Program-made: the position numbers and the translations under genes
Shown here: piece after piece, positions 51,470 to 60,448 of the stretch
How positions within the stretch are numbered: the stretch's first letter is position 1
Layout of the letters: every line of letters begins with the position of its first letter
Assembly (NCBI GenBank): GCA_021739695.1
Contig: JAIPBM010000013.1
Coordinates: forward strand, 1 to 64,000
Length of the DNA: 64,000 bases
Direction of reading: 5' to 3'
Source of the DNA: Flavobacteriales bacterium
GTDB lineage: Bacteria > Bacteroidota > Bacteroidia > UBA10329
Notes under the pieces: generated by a model
Databases searched by the model: none
Told to the model about the DNA's origin: nothing
Seen by the model: the letters and a program-made list of their open reading frames with translations, nothing else

Positions 51470-53272
51470 TTGGCCGTTAAACCCCATACTACTGAGAACA
51501 CCATTGCCGTTCTCCCATTCGTGAACATGAGTTCGGATGCGGAGAATGAGTACTTCAGCGATGGGATCACGGAAGAAATTATCAATGCTTTGGCCAAGAT
51601 CGGTGGGCTCAAGGTCACATCTCGAACGTCTGCGTTCTATTTCAAAGGCAAGAATATTCCCATTACGGAAATAGGAAAGCAACTGAATGTTTCTACGGTT
51701 TTGGAGGGGAGCGTTCGGTTGGCGGGGAATTCCATGCGCATTACCGCGCAGTTGATTGATGCGGCCGAGGATTTCCACTTTTGGTCGGAGACCTGGGACA
51801 GGAAACTTGACAACATCTTTGAGGTTCAGGATGAGATAAGTCTGCTGATCGCTGATCGCTTGCGCGAGCATTTCGGGCACTTCGAAATTCAGGAACATCT
51901 GGTGGAAAAGAAGACCGAAAGTTTGGATGCGTACACGCTCTTTCTGAAGGGACGCCATCATTTCAACAAGTGGAATCCAGAGGATGTAAAGCAATCGATG
52001 GCGTTCTATGAGCAGGCTTTGGCCATAGATCCCAATCACACAGAAGCGATGGTCGGTTTGGCCGATGCGTATAGCTTCTTGGCCACCATTGCGGTCATCT
52101 CTTACGAAGAAGGTTGGGGGAAATGCGCGCAGCTGACGCATCAGGCGCTTGCCATCAATAGCGAGCTTCCAGCGGCCTATTACCAACTCGCCAATCTGGC
52201 GTTTTTCGCGAGATGCAACTTTCGCGAAGCATTTGAACATGCTTCTAAGGCGATAGAACTGAACCCGAACCATGTGGAATCGCAGCAGTTTATGGCCTTT
52301 CTCTACATTTTGGCAGGGAAGAAAGAACTAGCGGTCAAGCACCTGAAAATGGCGCTGACCATCGATCCGCTCTCTCAGGAAACGCAGTTCTACAGCGGCT
52401 ACATCGATTATATGTTGGAGGATTATTCCAGTTCGCTGAAGCAGTTGGATGCGTGTTTGGAGGTCAATCCGATGAACATTCCCGTTCACGCGGTTAAAAC
52501 CCAGTGCTTGCTCAAATTGGGGAGATACGATGAGGTGTTGAACTACTTCGATGCACTGCCTTCCGCGATTGTGATCTTGGCGGAGAAGACAGGTTCGATG
52601 GCCTTGGCGTATGCCATGAAAGGAGATGAGGCGAAAGCGGCTGAGTATTTTGATATGCTGAGCGAACAGGCGAAAGGAGAGAACGGCTTTACGGCAGACG
52701 CCTACCTCTTTCAGTTTTATGCCGCAAGCCATCAGTCCGATAAGGCATTCGATTGGGTTGCAACAGCCATCAAGAGCGGTTCTCCGCTTTTGCTTTTGCG
52801 CTATTCCGATCCGCTGATCAATCCGATAAAAGACGACCCGCGCTACGAGCACTTTCACAAGCAATTGTTCCCAGAGGAGCTGTTTGTAGAAGCGCCAGAA
52901 ACGGTGACGAAAAAGAAAGCCTTGCTTGATGCAGAAGCTGCGGCCATGTACAAAGCGCGATTGCTGGAGCTAATCGAAACGAAACAACCGCACCTTGATC
53001 CCGACCTTTCCTTGCGCTCCTTGGCGAAGCAAGTGGACATTCATCCGAACCAGCTTTCGTGGTTATTGAATGATGGTTTTGGAAAGAACTTCAATGAGTT
53101 CATCAATCAGTATCGCGTGTTGGCATTCAAACGTTTTGCGCTTGATCCTGCCAATGAGAACATAACGGTGATGGCACTTGCATACGACAGTGGTTTCAAT
53201 TCGAAGACGGTGTTCAATACCTATTTTAAGAAGGAAACGGGTATCACTCCGAAGGAGTTTCTGAAAGGATAG
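51470..53272 (+). CDS. TolB-like/FlgO-like, TPR, AraC-HTH protein, copy 1
   Basis: The open frame extends back to a TTG at 51272, but that crosses the palindromic repeat; a TTG at 51470 gives an N-terminus the same length as the tandem copy, and no ATG precedes the domain. The 600-aa product has a TolB-N/FlgO-like domain (about 10-130: IAVLPFVNMSSDAENEYFSDG, VLEGSVRLAGNSMRITAQLIDA), TPRs at about 165-400 and an AraC-type HTH at about 500-600 (LSLRSLAKQVDIHPNQLSWLLND, FKKETGITPKEFLKG). It is probably a transcription factor with a protein-sensing middle. True start uncertain. Confidence 0.8.
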   Translation: MAVKPHTTENTIAVLPFVNMSSDAENEYFSDGITEEIINALAKIGGLKVTSRTSAFYFKGKNIPITEIGKQLNVSTVLEGSVRLAGNSMRITAQLIDAAEDFHFWSETWDRKLDNIFEVQDEISLLIADRLREHFGHFEIQEHLVEKKTESLDAYTLFLKGRHHFNKWNPEDVKQSMAFYEQALAIDPNHTEAMVGLADAYSFLATIAVISYEEGWGKCAQLTHQALAINSELPAAYYQLANLAFFARCNFREAFEHASKAIELNPNHVESQQFMAFLYILAGKKELAVKHLKMALTIDPLSQETQFYSGYIDYMLEDYSSSLKQLDACLEVNPMNIPVHAVKTQCLLKLGRYDEVLNYFDALPSAIVILAEKTGSMALAYAMKGDEAKAAEYFDMLSEQAKGENGFTADAYLFQFYAASHQSDKAFDWVATAIKSGSPLLLLRYSDPLINPIKDDPRYEHFHKQLFPEELFVEAPETVTKKKALLDAEAAAMYKARLLELIETKQPHLDPDLSLRSLAKQVDIHPNQLSWLLNDGFGKNFNEFINQYRVLAFKRFALDPANENITVMALAYDSGFNSKTVFNTYFKKETGITPKEFLKG

Positions 53273-53275
53273 CGC

Positions 53276-55108
53276 GTGGAAAGCCTTTCACATATCGCCC
53301 GAAAATCAATTGCCGTTCTCCCGTTTGTGAATATGAGCGCGAGTGAGGAGAACGAATACTTCAGCGATGGAATCACGGAAGAGATCATCAATGCCTTGGC
53401 CAAGATCGCTGAGCTCAAGGTCACTTCCCGAACGTCTGCGTTTCACTTCAAAGGCAAGAATATTCCTGTTCGAGAGATCGGGAAGCAACTGAATGTATCC
53501 ACAATCCTAGAAGGCAGCGTTCGCCTGTCGGGCAATGCCATGCGCATTACCGCGCAGTTGATTGACGCTGAAGAAGACTTCCACTTCTGGTCGGAGACCT
53601 GGGACAGGAAGCTGGACAACATCTTTGAGGTGCAGGACGAGATAAGTCTGTTGATCGCTGATCGCTTGCGCGAGCACTTCGGACACTTTGAAATAGAAGA
53701 AATTCGAGACGTAAAAAGCGGTAATGTCAGCGCATACGAGTTGTATCTGAAAAGCAAATTCAACTTTTACAAGTTTCAGAAGGATGACATCCTTTTGGCG
53801 ATCGGTCAAATTGAGGAGGCCATAGAAAAGGACGCTTCCTGCCCTTTTTATCATGCATCTAAAGCCATCTATTACGGGTATTTAGGACTGATAAACGCCA
53901 TTCCCAGCGAGGAGGCTTTTACTGTCTCGAAGGCTGCTGCGGAAAAGGCAATCCAACTTGATCCAACCGACCCTGAGGCCAATTACTCCATTGGAATGGT
54001 CGGTTATTTTTTCGAGAAAGATCTGGACATCGCTCAGATCTATGGTGATCTGGCATTAAAGTATCGTCCGAATTACGTCAATGCGCTATTGGGACGTTCG
54101 GTCATTGATGTTCTGACCGACAATCCAGAAAGGGCTCTTGCGCGAGTAAAAAAAGCCATCGAACTGGACCCGCTTTCGCCCGCTAACATATATTATCATG
54201 CCGCTGCGTTGCTTCGGATTGGGAGATATAAAGAGGCGTTGGTGGTGGCGAATGGCATGCTGGAAGCAATTCCTCATCATACGAACGGCTATTGTTTGAA
54301 GGGTACCATCCTCACCCGTCTGGGGAAATACGATGAGGCCATTGAGCATTATAAAGCCGTGCCAGTAGCCACCGATACAACTGAAGTCTACAACGCTGGA
54401 ATTGGCATCGCCCATGCCACCAAAGGAGAATTCTCAAAAGCCAGGGAGTACTTGGAGAAGGTGGAAAATGAACCTCAGAATTTTCATTTGGCATCCGAGG
54501 AGAATGCGGTGGTCATCATCAATATATACTTAGGGAATTTTGACCTTGCGTTTAATGAAATTGAGAAAGACATCAAGGCAAACAAGTACTATCTGAATTT
54601 CTATAAAGAGAACCCTGCGTTCAAGCTTTTATCGGAAGATCCTAGATATCCGATCTTCGATACGATATTTAAAACCAAAGGGACCAAAAACGAACAGCCA
54701 ACTGGTTCTGATCTTTTGTCTGACCTGAGTAATGAAACGGTTGCGAAAAAGAAAGCACCGCTTGATGAAGGAGCGGTGACTTCGAGCAAGACGCGGTTGC
54801 TAGCACTCATCGAGAAGGAAGAACCGTATCTCAACCCAGACCTTTCGTTGCGCTCCTTGGCCACTCAAGTGGACATCAATCCGAACCAGCTTTCGTGGTT
54901 GCTCAATGAGCATGTTGGTAAGAACTTCAACGAATTCATCAATCATTATCGTATTGAAGCATTCAAGAAATTGGCATCGGATCCTGTGAACAGCAATCTC
55001 ACCGTGATGGCGCTGGCGTATGATAGTGGTTTCAATTCCAAAACGGTGTTCAACACGTATTTCAAGAAGGAAACAGGTCTTACACCTAAGGAGTTTCTTA
55101 GAGGGTAA
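53276..55108 (+). CDS. TolB-like/FlgO-like, TPR, AraC-HTH protein, copy 2
   Basis: The 610-aa product begins at a GTG 3 bp after the stop of copy 1. Its N-domain (IAVLPFVNMSASEENEYFSDG through RLREHFGHFEI) and its AraC HTH (SLATQVDINPNQLSWLLNEH to KEFLRG) are nearly the same as in copy 1, at DNA level too. The TPR middle is different in sequence. So the tandem pair shares input and DNA-binding ends but has separate sensing middles. A strong terminator follows at 55116. Confidence 0.88.
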   Translation: MESLSHIARKSIAVLPFVNMSASEENEYFSDGITEEIINALAKIAELKVTSRTSAFHFKGKNIPVREIGKQLNVSTILEGSVRLSGNAMRITAQLIDAEEDFHFWSETWDRKLDNIFEVQDEISLLIADRLREHFGHFEIEEIRDVKSGNVSAYELYLKSKFNFYKFQKDDILLAIGQIEEAIEKDASCPFYHASKAIYYGYLGLINAIPSEEAFTVSKAAAEKAIQLDPTDPEANYSIGMVGYFFEKDLDIAQIYGDLALKYRPNYVNALLGRSVIDVLTDNPERALARVKKAIELDPLSPANIYYHAAALLRIGRYKEALVVANGMLEAIPHHTNGYCLKGTILTRLGKYDEAIEHYKAVPVATDTTEVYNAGIGIAHATKGEFSKAREYLEKVENEPQNFHLASEENAVVIINIYLGNFDLAFNEIEKDIKANKYYLNFYKENPAFKLLSEDPRYPIFDTIFKTKGTKNEQPTGSDLLSDLSNETVAKKKAPLDEGAVTSSKTRLLALIEKEEPYLNPDLSLRSLATQVDINPNQLSWLLNEHVGKNFNEFINHYRIEAFKKLASDPVNSNLTVMALAYDSGFNSKTVFNTYFKKETGLTPKEFLRG

Positions 55109-55115
55109 ATTAGGA

Positions 55116-55150
55116 AAGACCATCAAGGTTTCGAGAACCTTGATGGTCTT
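55116..55150. terminator. Bidirectional terminator hairpin
   Basis: Perfect 15-bp arms AAGACCATCAAGGTT (55116-55130) and AACCTTGATGGTCTT (55136-55150) around TCGAG. It lies between convergent genes ending at 55108 and 55156 and likely serves both. Confidence 0.85.
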
Positions 55151-55155
55151 CCATC

Positions 55156-57525
55156 CTAAAAATTGATGCGATACAGCAGCATCGGAAACAGCCCCAATTG
55201 GTTCACATCCACCAGCGTGTTTTTCTTGGCATCGTAGGCCTTATTCAACGGGTTTTTCTTGTTCGTCACGTTCTGAATATCAAAGGCCAATTCCTGCGTG
55301 ACCTTCCTTCCAATGCGCTTGTATCCAACACGGATATCCAATCTGTAATACGGCTTGAATTGTTCAGAGAATGCAAGATCGTTGCGATAAACCGCTTTGC
55401 CCTCCAAAGCTGATGCATCCTCATCTATTGGAGTGTAGCGCGAACCGCCAGCAAGGGTAAACTTGACATCAAACAGCAGGTAATTGCTGGTTTTGTGTTC
55501 TCTGTTCTTAAATAGTTGGAGTTCGTATCCGCCCAGCGCGTTGAGCACATAATTGCCGTTGAAAGCCGTGTTGCGGGTAATGCCATCGCTTGCTCTGTAC
55601 TTCGAGTCATAGAGCGAACCAGTCAGCAACCAGTAGTAGCCTTTGGTCAGAAACTTCTCGAATGTGAGTTCCAGTCCGTAGTTATTTCCTGTTCCCTTGT
55701 TGGTCATCTTTTCGGGTTCATCCGTATTGAACCCGCCAAAATTGAGGGCAGAATAGGAGCTGCTGTCTGCATCCACAATGGCGTTGTAGATATGCTGATA
55801 GTAGGTTTCGGCTTTAAAACGCATGTTGTTCGGCAACGACCAATCGTAGCCCAAAACGAAGTGTTGACTTCGGACGAAATCCACGTTCTTGTTTGGTGTT
55901 GTCTTGTTTCCGAGCGCATCTTCATCCACGTTGAAATACACAGCCATCGGTGCCATCTGGCTGTGCAGACCGTAACCCATAGAGAGGCTGTGCTTCTCGG
56001 CCACTTTCCAGGCCAATCCCCAGCGTGGCTCAACCGCATACGAATTATTGATGGTGAGGTATTGTCCGTGCAATCCCGTATTCATCGTCCATTTGTCGTT
56101 CCATTTCCACTGCCATTGCATGTACGGTTCGATGAGGCCCGTTACTCCTTCAAAATCGGTGAGCGTGACGTACCTATCCCATTGATTGTTGTAGGCGCTA
56201 TCCTTCATGATGGTGTAGAAAGCACTTCCGCGCACACCCACTTTCACGCTGTGTTTGGCGTTGAATTTCTTCTTGTAGAAGAAGGCGCCCTGAAAGCGAT
56301 GGTTTTGGAAATCGCTTCGGTACCAATCGTGGATACCGCGCTCTGCATCCAAACTATCGACCACGTTTCGGTTAACGATGGAGCTGGCAGCCAAGGTGAA
56401 CTTGGTGTAGGCGTTTTTGGGGAGAATGTAGGTATGCGTCAAGCCGACCACGCCCAGCATGTTTCGGTTGCGCACATCGCTATCGCCTCTTCCGTAAAGG
56501 TTGTAGTTGGATGTGTCTTTTTCCTCGCTTGCCAAGAGGTTGATGCTGCTGATGCCGCCCATTCCGAACAACTCAAAGATGCCCGCTTTCTTGGTCGGGA
56601 AACGCACCTTAAAACTCAAATCCTGATACTCTGGAATAGCAGAACCCGTTCCGAAATCAACTCCCATCAGTCCTAAGAGACCAAGGGTTGAATAACGGTA
56701 GTTGATGAGGTAGGAAGAGCCCTGCTTTTTGGAGAATGGGCCTTCGGCACCGAGTTCCAGACCGTTAAATCCCAATTGCCCCAAAAACTGATGTTTTTCA
56801 TTGTTTCCCGAACGGAGTTTCAGGTCAAAGACACCCGAAACCGCGTTGCCATATTCAGAAGGAAAGGCCGAGGTCATGAAATCGGAATTGGCCAATACAT
56901 TGCCGTTGAGCATACTCACAGGCCCACCTGTTGCTCCCATGTTTCCAAAATGATTGGGGTTGGGAACATCCACTCCGTCTAATCGCCACAGCAATCCCAA
57001 CGGGGAATTTCCTCGGATGACAATATCGTTCTGCGCGTCATTCGCGCTTCGGATACCTGCAAAATTGCTGGCCATTCGCGACACATCCTGACGCGCACCT
57101 GCAAAGCGGTCGGCCTCTTCGGTAGAGAACACACGGGCCGAAACGGTGGTCATTGTATTCATCGGTTTTTCCTTTTCGCGACTGGCACTCACCACCACTT
57201 CGCCTTTCTGCATTACCTGTTCTTCCAGTTCAATATTCAGCACCAGTTCTTTTCCGCTGGTGAGGACAAGTCCAGAAAGAACAGCTGGGTTGTAACCGAG
57301 ATAGGTCACTTTAATATCGCAGCGGCCAACCGCCACATTTTCAAGTTTGAACTTGCCATCAAGATCTGTGGAAGCACCGACTATCGGGTCTGAATCGAGG
57401 AGGATGACGGTAGCACCGATCAATGGGACTTTGCTTTCAACATCCGTAATGGTCCCGCGAATGGTTTCGGTTTGTGCGAAGACTGTGCTACTGGCAAGAA
57501 TGAATAAATAGGTTAGACGTTTCAT
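55156..57525 (-). CDS. TonB-dependent receptor with CarboxypepD_reg-like domain
   Basis: The 789-aa product has a signal peptide (ending TVFAQ), an Ig-like regulatory domain at about 22-110 (IRGTITDVESKVPLIGATVILL), a plug at about 120-235 (DVSRMASNFAGIRSANDAQNDIVIRGNSP, LLWRLDGVDVPNPNHFG) and a full barrel ending LGLFPMLLYRINF, with terminal Phe. There is no STN domain, unlike the 10871 receptor. No SusD or DUF4249 partner lies next to it. Ligand unknown. Confidence 0.93.
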   Translation of the reverse strand: MKRLTYLFILASSTVFAQTETIRGTITDVESKVPLIGATVILLDSDPIVGASTDLDGKFKLENVAVGRCDIKVTYLGYNPAVLSGLVLTSGKELVLNIELEEQVMQKGEVVVSASREKEKPMNTMTTVSARVFSTEEADRFAGARQDVSRMASNFAGIRSANDAQNDIVIRGNSPLGLLWRLDGVDVPNPNHFGNMGATGGPVSMLNGNVLANSDFMTSAFPSEYGNAVSGVFDLKLRSGNNEKHQFLGQLGFNGLELGAEGPFSKKQGSSYLINYRYSTLGLLGLMGVDFGTGSAIPEYQDLSFKVRFPTKKAGIFELFGMGGISSINLLASEEKDTSNYNLYGRGDSDVRNRNMLGVVGLTHTYILPKNAYTKFTLAASSIVNRNVVDSLDAERGIHDWYRSDFQNHRFQGAFFYKKKFNAKHSVKVGVRGSAFYTIMKDSAYNNQWDRYVTLTDFEGVTGLIEPYMQWQWKWNDKWTMNTGLHGQYLTINNSYAVEPRWGLAWKVAEKHSLSMGYGLHSQMAPMAVYFNVDEDALGNKTTPNKNVDFVRSQHFVLGYDWSLPNNMRFKAETYYQHIYNAIVDADSSSYSALNFGGFNTDEPEKMTNKGTGNNYGLELTFEKFLTKGYYWLLTGSLYDSKYRASDGITRNTAFNGNYVLNALGGYELQLFKNREHKTSNYLLFDVKFTLAGGSRYTPIDEDASALEGKAVYRNDLAFSEQFKPYYRLDIRVGYKRIGRKVTQELAFDIQNVTNKKNPLNKAYDAKKNTLVDVNQLGLFPMLLYRINF

Positions 57526-57620
57526 GGTTTGATTTTTAAGGGTTTGATGCAGTTGTTTTTTTAATTCGACTGCAAATCTGGGGAGGTCGATCTGCTTAAA
57601 AGTTCCGAATTACCCTTTGT

Positions 57621-57644
57621 GGTTCGGATATGTAATTCCGAACC
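57621..57644. promoter_or_regulatory. Operator-like palindrome between receptor and oxidoreductase
   Basis: Perfect 8-bp arms GGTTCGGA (57621-57628) and TCCGAACC (57637-57644), 8-bp spacer. Further half-sites TTCCGAA lie at 57603-57609 and 57656-57662. The cluster sits between divergent genes and fits a dimeric regulator whose gene is not adjacent. Confidence 0.55.
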
Positions 57645-57724
57645 AACACTTGGGATTCCGAACGTCTGCGGAATATGCCGCCAGCACCTTTGTCCTCGTA
57701 ATCAAAACCAAAAACACATACATC

Positions 57725-58702
57725 ATGAAAGCAATTATCACAACGGGCTACGGCTCACCAGAAATCTTTAAAATGGATAACGTGGCCAAACCAACAGCAA
57801 AGCCAAATGAACTCTTGATCAAAATTCACGCGTCTTCTGTAACGAAAGCAGACACCATGATGCGTACTGGGAAACCTTACATCGGGCGTTTGATGCTCGG
57901 CCTCATGAAACCGAAAAACCCGATCTGGGGAACAGGTTTTGCAGGCGTAATAGAGGCAGTCGGTTCGGAAGTCACCCAATTCAAAGTGGGCGATAAGGTA
58001 TTCGGAGAAAACATCGAAACCTTCGGAACCTATGCCGAATACGTAACGGTTGCTGAAGATGGAATTGTGGCACATCTTCCCGAAAACTTACCTTTTGAAG
58101 AGGCGGCAGGTATGGGCGATGGCGGCATCACTTCACTCAATTTTCTGTGCAACTTGGGAAATGTAAAACCAGGAGATAAAGTGCTTATCAATGGCGCTTC
58201 GGGCGCTTTGGGAACGGCAGCGGTTCAAATTGCAAAGCATTTTGGCGCGGAGGTAACAGGCGTTTGTAGCACGCAGAATGTTTCGCTTGTGTGGGAGTTG
58301 GGTGCCGACCACGTCATCGACTACACCAAAGAGGATTTCACCGAAAACAAGAACAGTTACGACCTAATTTATGATACGGTGGGCATGCGCGCATTCTCCG
58401 AATGTTGTGACACATTGAAAGAAAACGGTGTCTATGCATCTCCCGTTCTAGGAATGCCATTGTTAGGTCACATGTTGGCGAGTTCCATAATCGGAACGAA
58501 GAGAGCCAAGTTCTCTGCCACGGGTGCTTTACCTCACAAAGAGATCAAGCGCTTGTTGGCTCTGCTGATTGACATCATCGAGGCAGGTCATTTAAAAGGA
58601 ATTGTGGACCGCAGTTATCCATTGGATAAAGTGGTGGATGCCCACGAATACATTGACAAAGGCCACAAAAGAGGAAACGTAGTTTTGAAACCTGAGGCTT
58701 AA
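57725..58702 (+). CDS. MDR-superfamily NAD(P)-dependent oxidoreductase
   Basis: The ATG at 57725 (MKAIITTGYGSPEIFKM) is the domain start; the frame from 57617 adds unrelated residues over the operator region. The 325-aa product is of quinone-oxidoreductase type: GTGFAGVIEAVGSEV, VLINGASGALGTAAVQIAKHFG (Rossmann motif AxGxxG), VIDYTKEDF, and the closing KRGNVVLKP. No zinc-ligand Cys set is seen. It likely reduces a quinone, enone or aldehyde with NADPH. First gene of a three-gene operon. Confidence 0.9.
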   Translation: MKAIITTGYGSPEIFKMDNVAKPTAKPNELLIKIHASSVTKADTMMRTGKPYIGRLMLGLMKPKNPIWGTGFAGVIEAVGSEVTQFKVGDKVFGENIETFGTYAEYVTVAEDGIVAHLPENLPFEEAAGMGDGGITSLNFLCNLGNVKPGDKVLINGASGALGTAAVQIAKHFGAEVTGVCSTQNVSLVWELGADHVIDYTKEDFTENKNSYDLIYDTVGMRAFSECCDTLKENGVYASPVLGMPLLGHMLASSIIGTKRAKFSATGALPHKEIKRLLALLIDIIEAGHLKGIVDRSYPLDKVVDAHEYIDKGHKRGNVVLKPEA

Positions 58703-58721
58703 CCCATTAACACAACAACAA

Positions 58722-58892
58722 ATGGAAAAGAAAGAAACGAAATACATAGGAGCAGGCATAGCCCTCGGAACGGCCATTGGTGCAGCAATGGGAGTGGTCT
58801 TTGACAATATTGCGCTGGGAGTTTCAATGGGCACGGCCATTGGAGCTGCGTTCGGATACGCCATTCAGGAAAAGAAGAATAAGAAATCATGA
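58722..58892 (+). CDS. 56-aa glycine-zipper membrane protein
   Basis: ATG at 58722, stop overlapping the next start (ATGA at 58889). The sequence is a double glycine-zipper helix pair (GAGIALGTAIGAAMGVVF and ALGVSMGTAIGAAFGYAI) with a Lys-rich tail, like other small Bacteroidota membrane proteins. Too short for ordinary gene callers. Role unknown; probably a membrane-inserted oligomer. Confidence 0.75.
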   Translation: MEKKETKYIGAGIALGTAIGAAMGVVFDNIALGVSMGTAIGAAFGYAIQEKKNKKS

Positions 58893-59764
58893 AAAACACA
58901 TTAGAACCCAGCTGGCTTAATAGACCGCAATATCCATTCGATAATCGATACATACAGCTTAATGCTGGAAAGATGCATTATATAGACGAAGGAGAAGGAG
59001 ATGCCATTCTTTTCGTGCATGGCACACCGGCTTGGTCTTTCCTTTATCGAGAACATATTCGGTCATTATCAACGAACTACAGATGCATTGCCATTGATCA
59101 TATTGGTTTTGGGTTGTCGGAAAAACCTGATGATTTTGATGGAACGCCACAGTCTCATTCACAAAATCTAACGGAGTTCATCGAAAAGCTGGATTTGAAG
59201 AATATTACACTCGTTGTGCATGATTTTGGTGGACCGATTGGTCTTTCTTCCGCAATTAAGCATCATCACAGAATCAAGCAACTGATTATGTTCAACACTT
59301 GGCTTTGGGAAACGAAAAACAATCCAGAAGCGCAAAAGGTGGATAAAATATTGAATAGTGCAATCGGCAAATTCCTTTATCTCCGATTGAATTTATCGCC
59401 AAAGTTGTTGCTGAAACAAGGGTTTTCGGATAAGAACAAGCTCACGAAGAAAATTCATAATCAGTACATCAAACCGTTCCCAGATAAGACCTCGCGGGTT
59501 TCTCTCTTAAACCTTGGAAAGTCATTGGTTGGTTCGTCAGATTGGTATCAAGAACAGTGGGAGAAGTTGGATGCCTTAGCTGACAAACCGTGGCTTATCC
59601 TCTGGGGAACAAAAGATGGTTTTATTACTCCACAGTATCTTCAGAAATGGAAGAAACGATTGCCAGCAGCAGTAGTGAAAGAATACGAGTGTGGTCACTT
59701 CGTACAAGAAGAAAAGCCCAGTGAAACGATTGAAGAGATCGACAGATTTATGAACCAAGCTTAA
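58889..59764 (+). CDS. Alpha/beta hydrolase, haloalkane dehalogenase-like
   Basis: The 291-aa product has the oxyanion motif FVHGTPAWSFLYRE (His44-Gly45), a probable nucleophile Asp112 in VVHDFGGPIG, and a late His in YECGHFVQEEKP. Asp rather than Ser at the elbow is the mark of dehalogenase/epoxide-hydrolase-like members. The usual dehalogenase Trp after the nucleophile is Phe here, so substrate may differ. Operonic with the two genes upstream. Confidence 0.85.
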   Translation: MKNTLEPSWLNRPQYPFDNRYIQLNAGKMHYIDEGEGDAILFVHGTPAWSFLYREHIRSLSTNYRCIAIDHIGFGLSEKPDDFDGTPQSHSQNLTEFIEKLDLKNITLVVHDFGGPIGLSSAIKHHHRIKQLIMFNTWLWETKNNPEAQKVDKILNSAIGKFLYLRLNLSPKLLLKQGFSDKNKLTKKIHNQYIKPFPDKTSRVSLLNLGKSLVGSSDWYQEQWEKLDALADKPWLILWGTKDGFITPQYLQKWKKRLPAAVVKEYECGHFVQEEKPSETIEEIDRFMNQA

Positions 59765-59821
59765 TTTAGTGTGGTTAAACCATTCCTTTTAGCTTGCAAA
59801 TCAGTAAAAAATCATTCCAAC

Positions 59822-59899
59822 GGTTCGACATTTGTCCGGTTGGCTCCACCAAGTTCAAAGCCAACCGGATTATCGAACCACTTTTCGATAATCAGGTTT
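59822..59899. repeat. Compound palindromic repeat, copy B (78 bp)
   Basis: Nearly identical to 51348-51424. The 10-bp CCGGTTGGCT/AGCCAACCGG hairpin is kept; the second hairpin has one mismatch (CAGG for CCGG). It lies about 58 bp after the dehalogenase-like gene. Confidence 0.88.
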
Positions 59900-60172
59900 G
59901 GAGGGCTTTAGAGAAGTAGCTGGGATTGTTGTAGAGTAAGGGGTGAAATCTTCGGAGAAATCTGAGAACACTCGAATTTCACATGCTGATCTGAGCCATC
60001 GCATGTTGGGCTCCATCGCTATAAAAGTTCAAATGAATGACTGACCCTTGAATGGTTCCATCGGCAGTCATGTAAGAACCGATGTTGGTAATCGGATCCA
60101 TGGTCACAGTTCCAGTGCTACAATTCAGATTCAGAACTACTTGATAGGTTGTAAGTCCGACTACTCCACAGC

Positions 60173-60203
60173 AAAAAGCCTTCTCAATTGAGAAGGCTTT
60201 TTT
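60173..60203. terminator. Bidirectional terminator hairpin
   Basis: AAAAAGCCTTCTC (60173-60185), AATT-like centre, GAGAAGGCTTTTTT: near-perfect stem with A-run on one side and T-run on the other. It would stop leftward reads from neither named gene directly, but ends rightward transcripts passing the repeat. Confidence 0.7.
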
Positions 60204-60448
60204 GGGCAATACCCCATCTAAAAATCGATTCTAGACAGACCAGCGTCAACGAAACAATAAGGTAAGTAATGGGGATTACTGGGGTTACGTTTTGAACCCG
60301 TAAATCAATTATTTCCATGAACTTATTCCGCGGGTCACGACAGATCTGAAAATGCGCTTAAATTACAGTGATGAAAGCTATTTGGGTTATTGTGTTCAGA
60401 AAAGCAAATGATATGACTCCATGAAGAATCCAGACTTGCTAAACCAGG

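Noticed and set aside
51455-52273. 272-aa minus-strand frame
   Set aside because: Antisense to the TolB-like/TPR gene; no motif.
55516-56676. 386-aa plus-strand frame
   Set aside because: Antisense to the TonB-dependent receptor, whose plug and barrel motifs are clear.
59979-60209. 76-aa minus-strand frame
   Set aside because: Its first 15 or so codons are the terminator stem at 60173-60203, so it is unlikely to be a gene start; at most a remnant.
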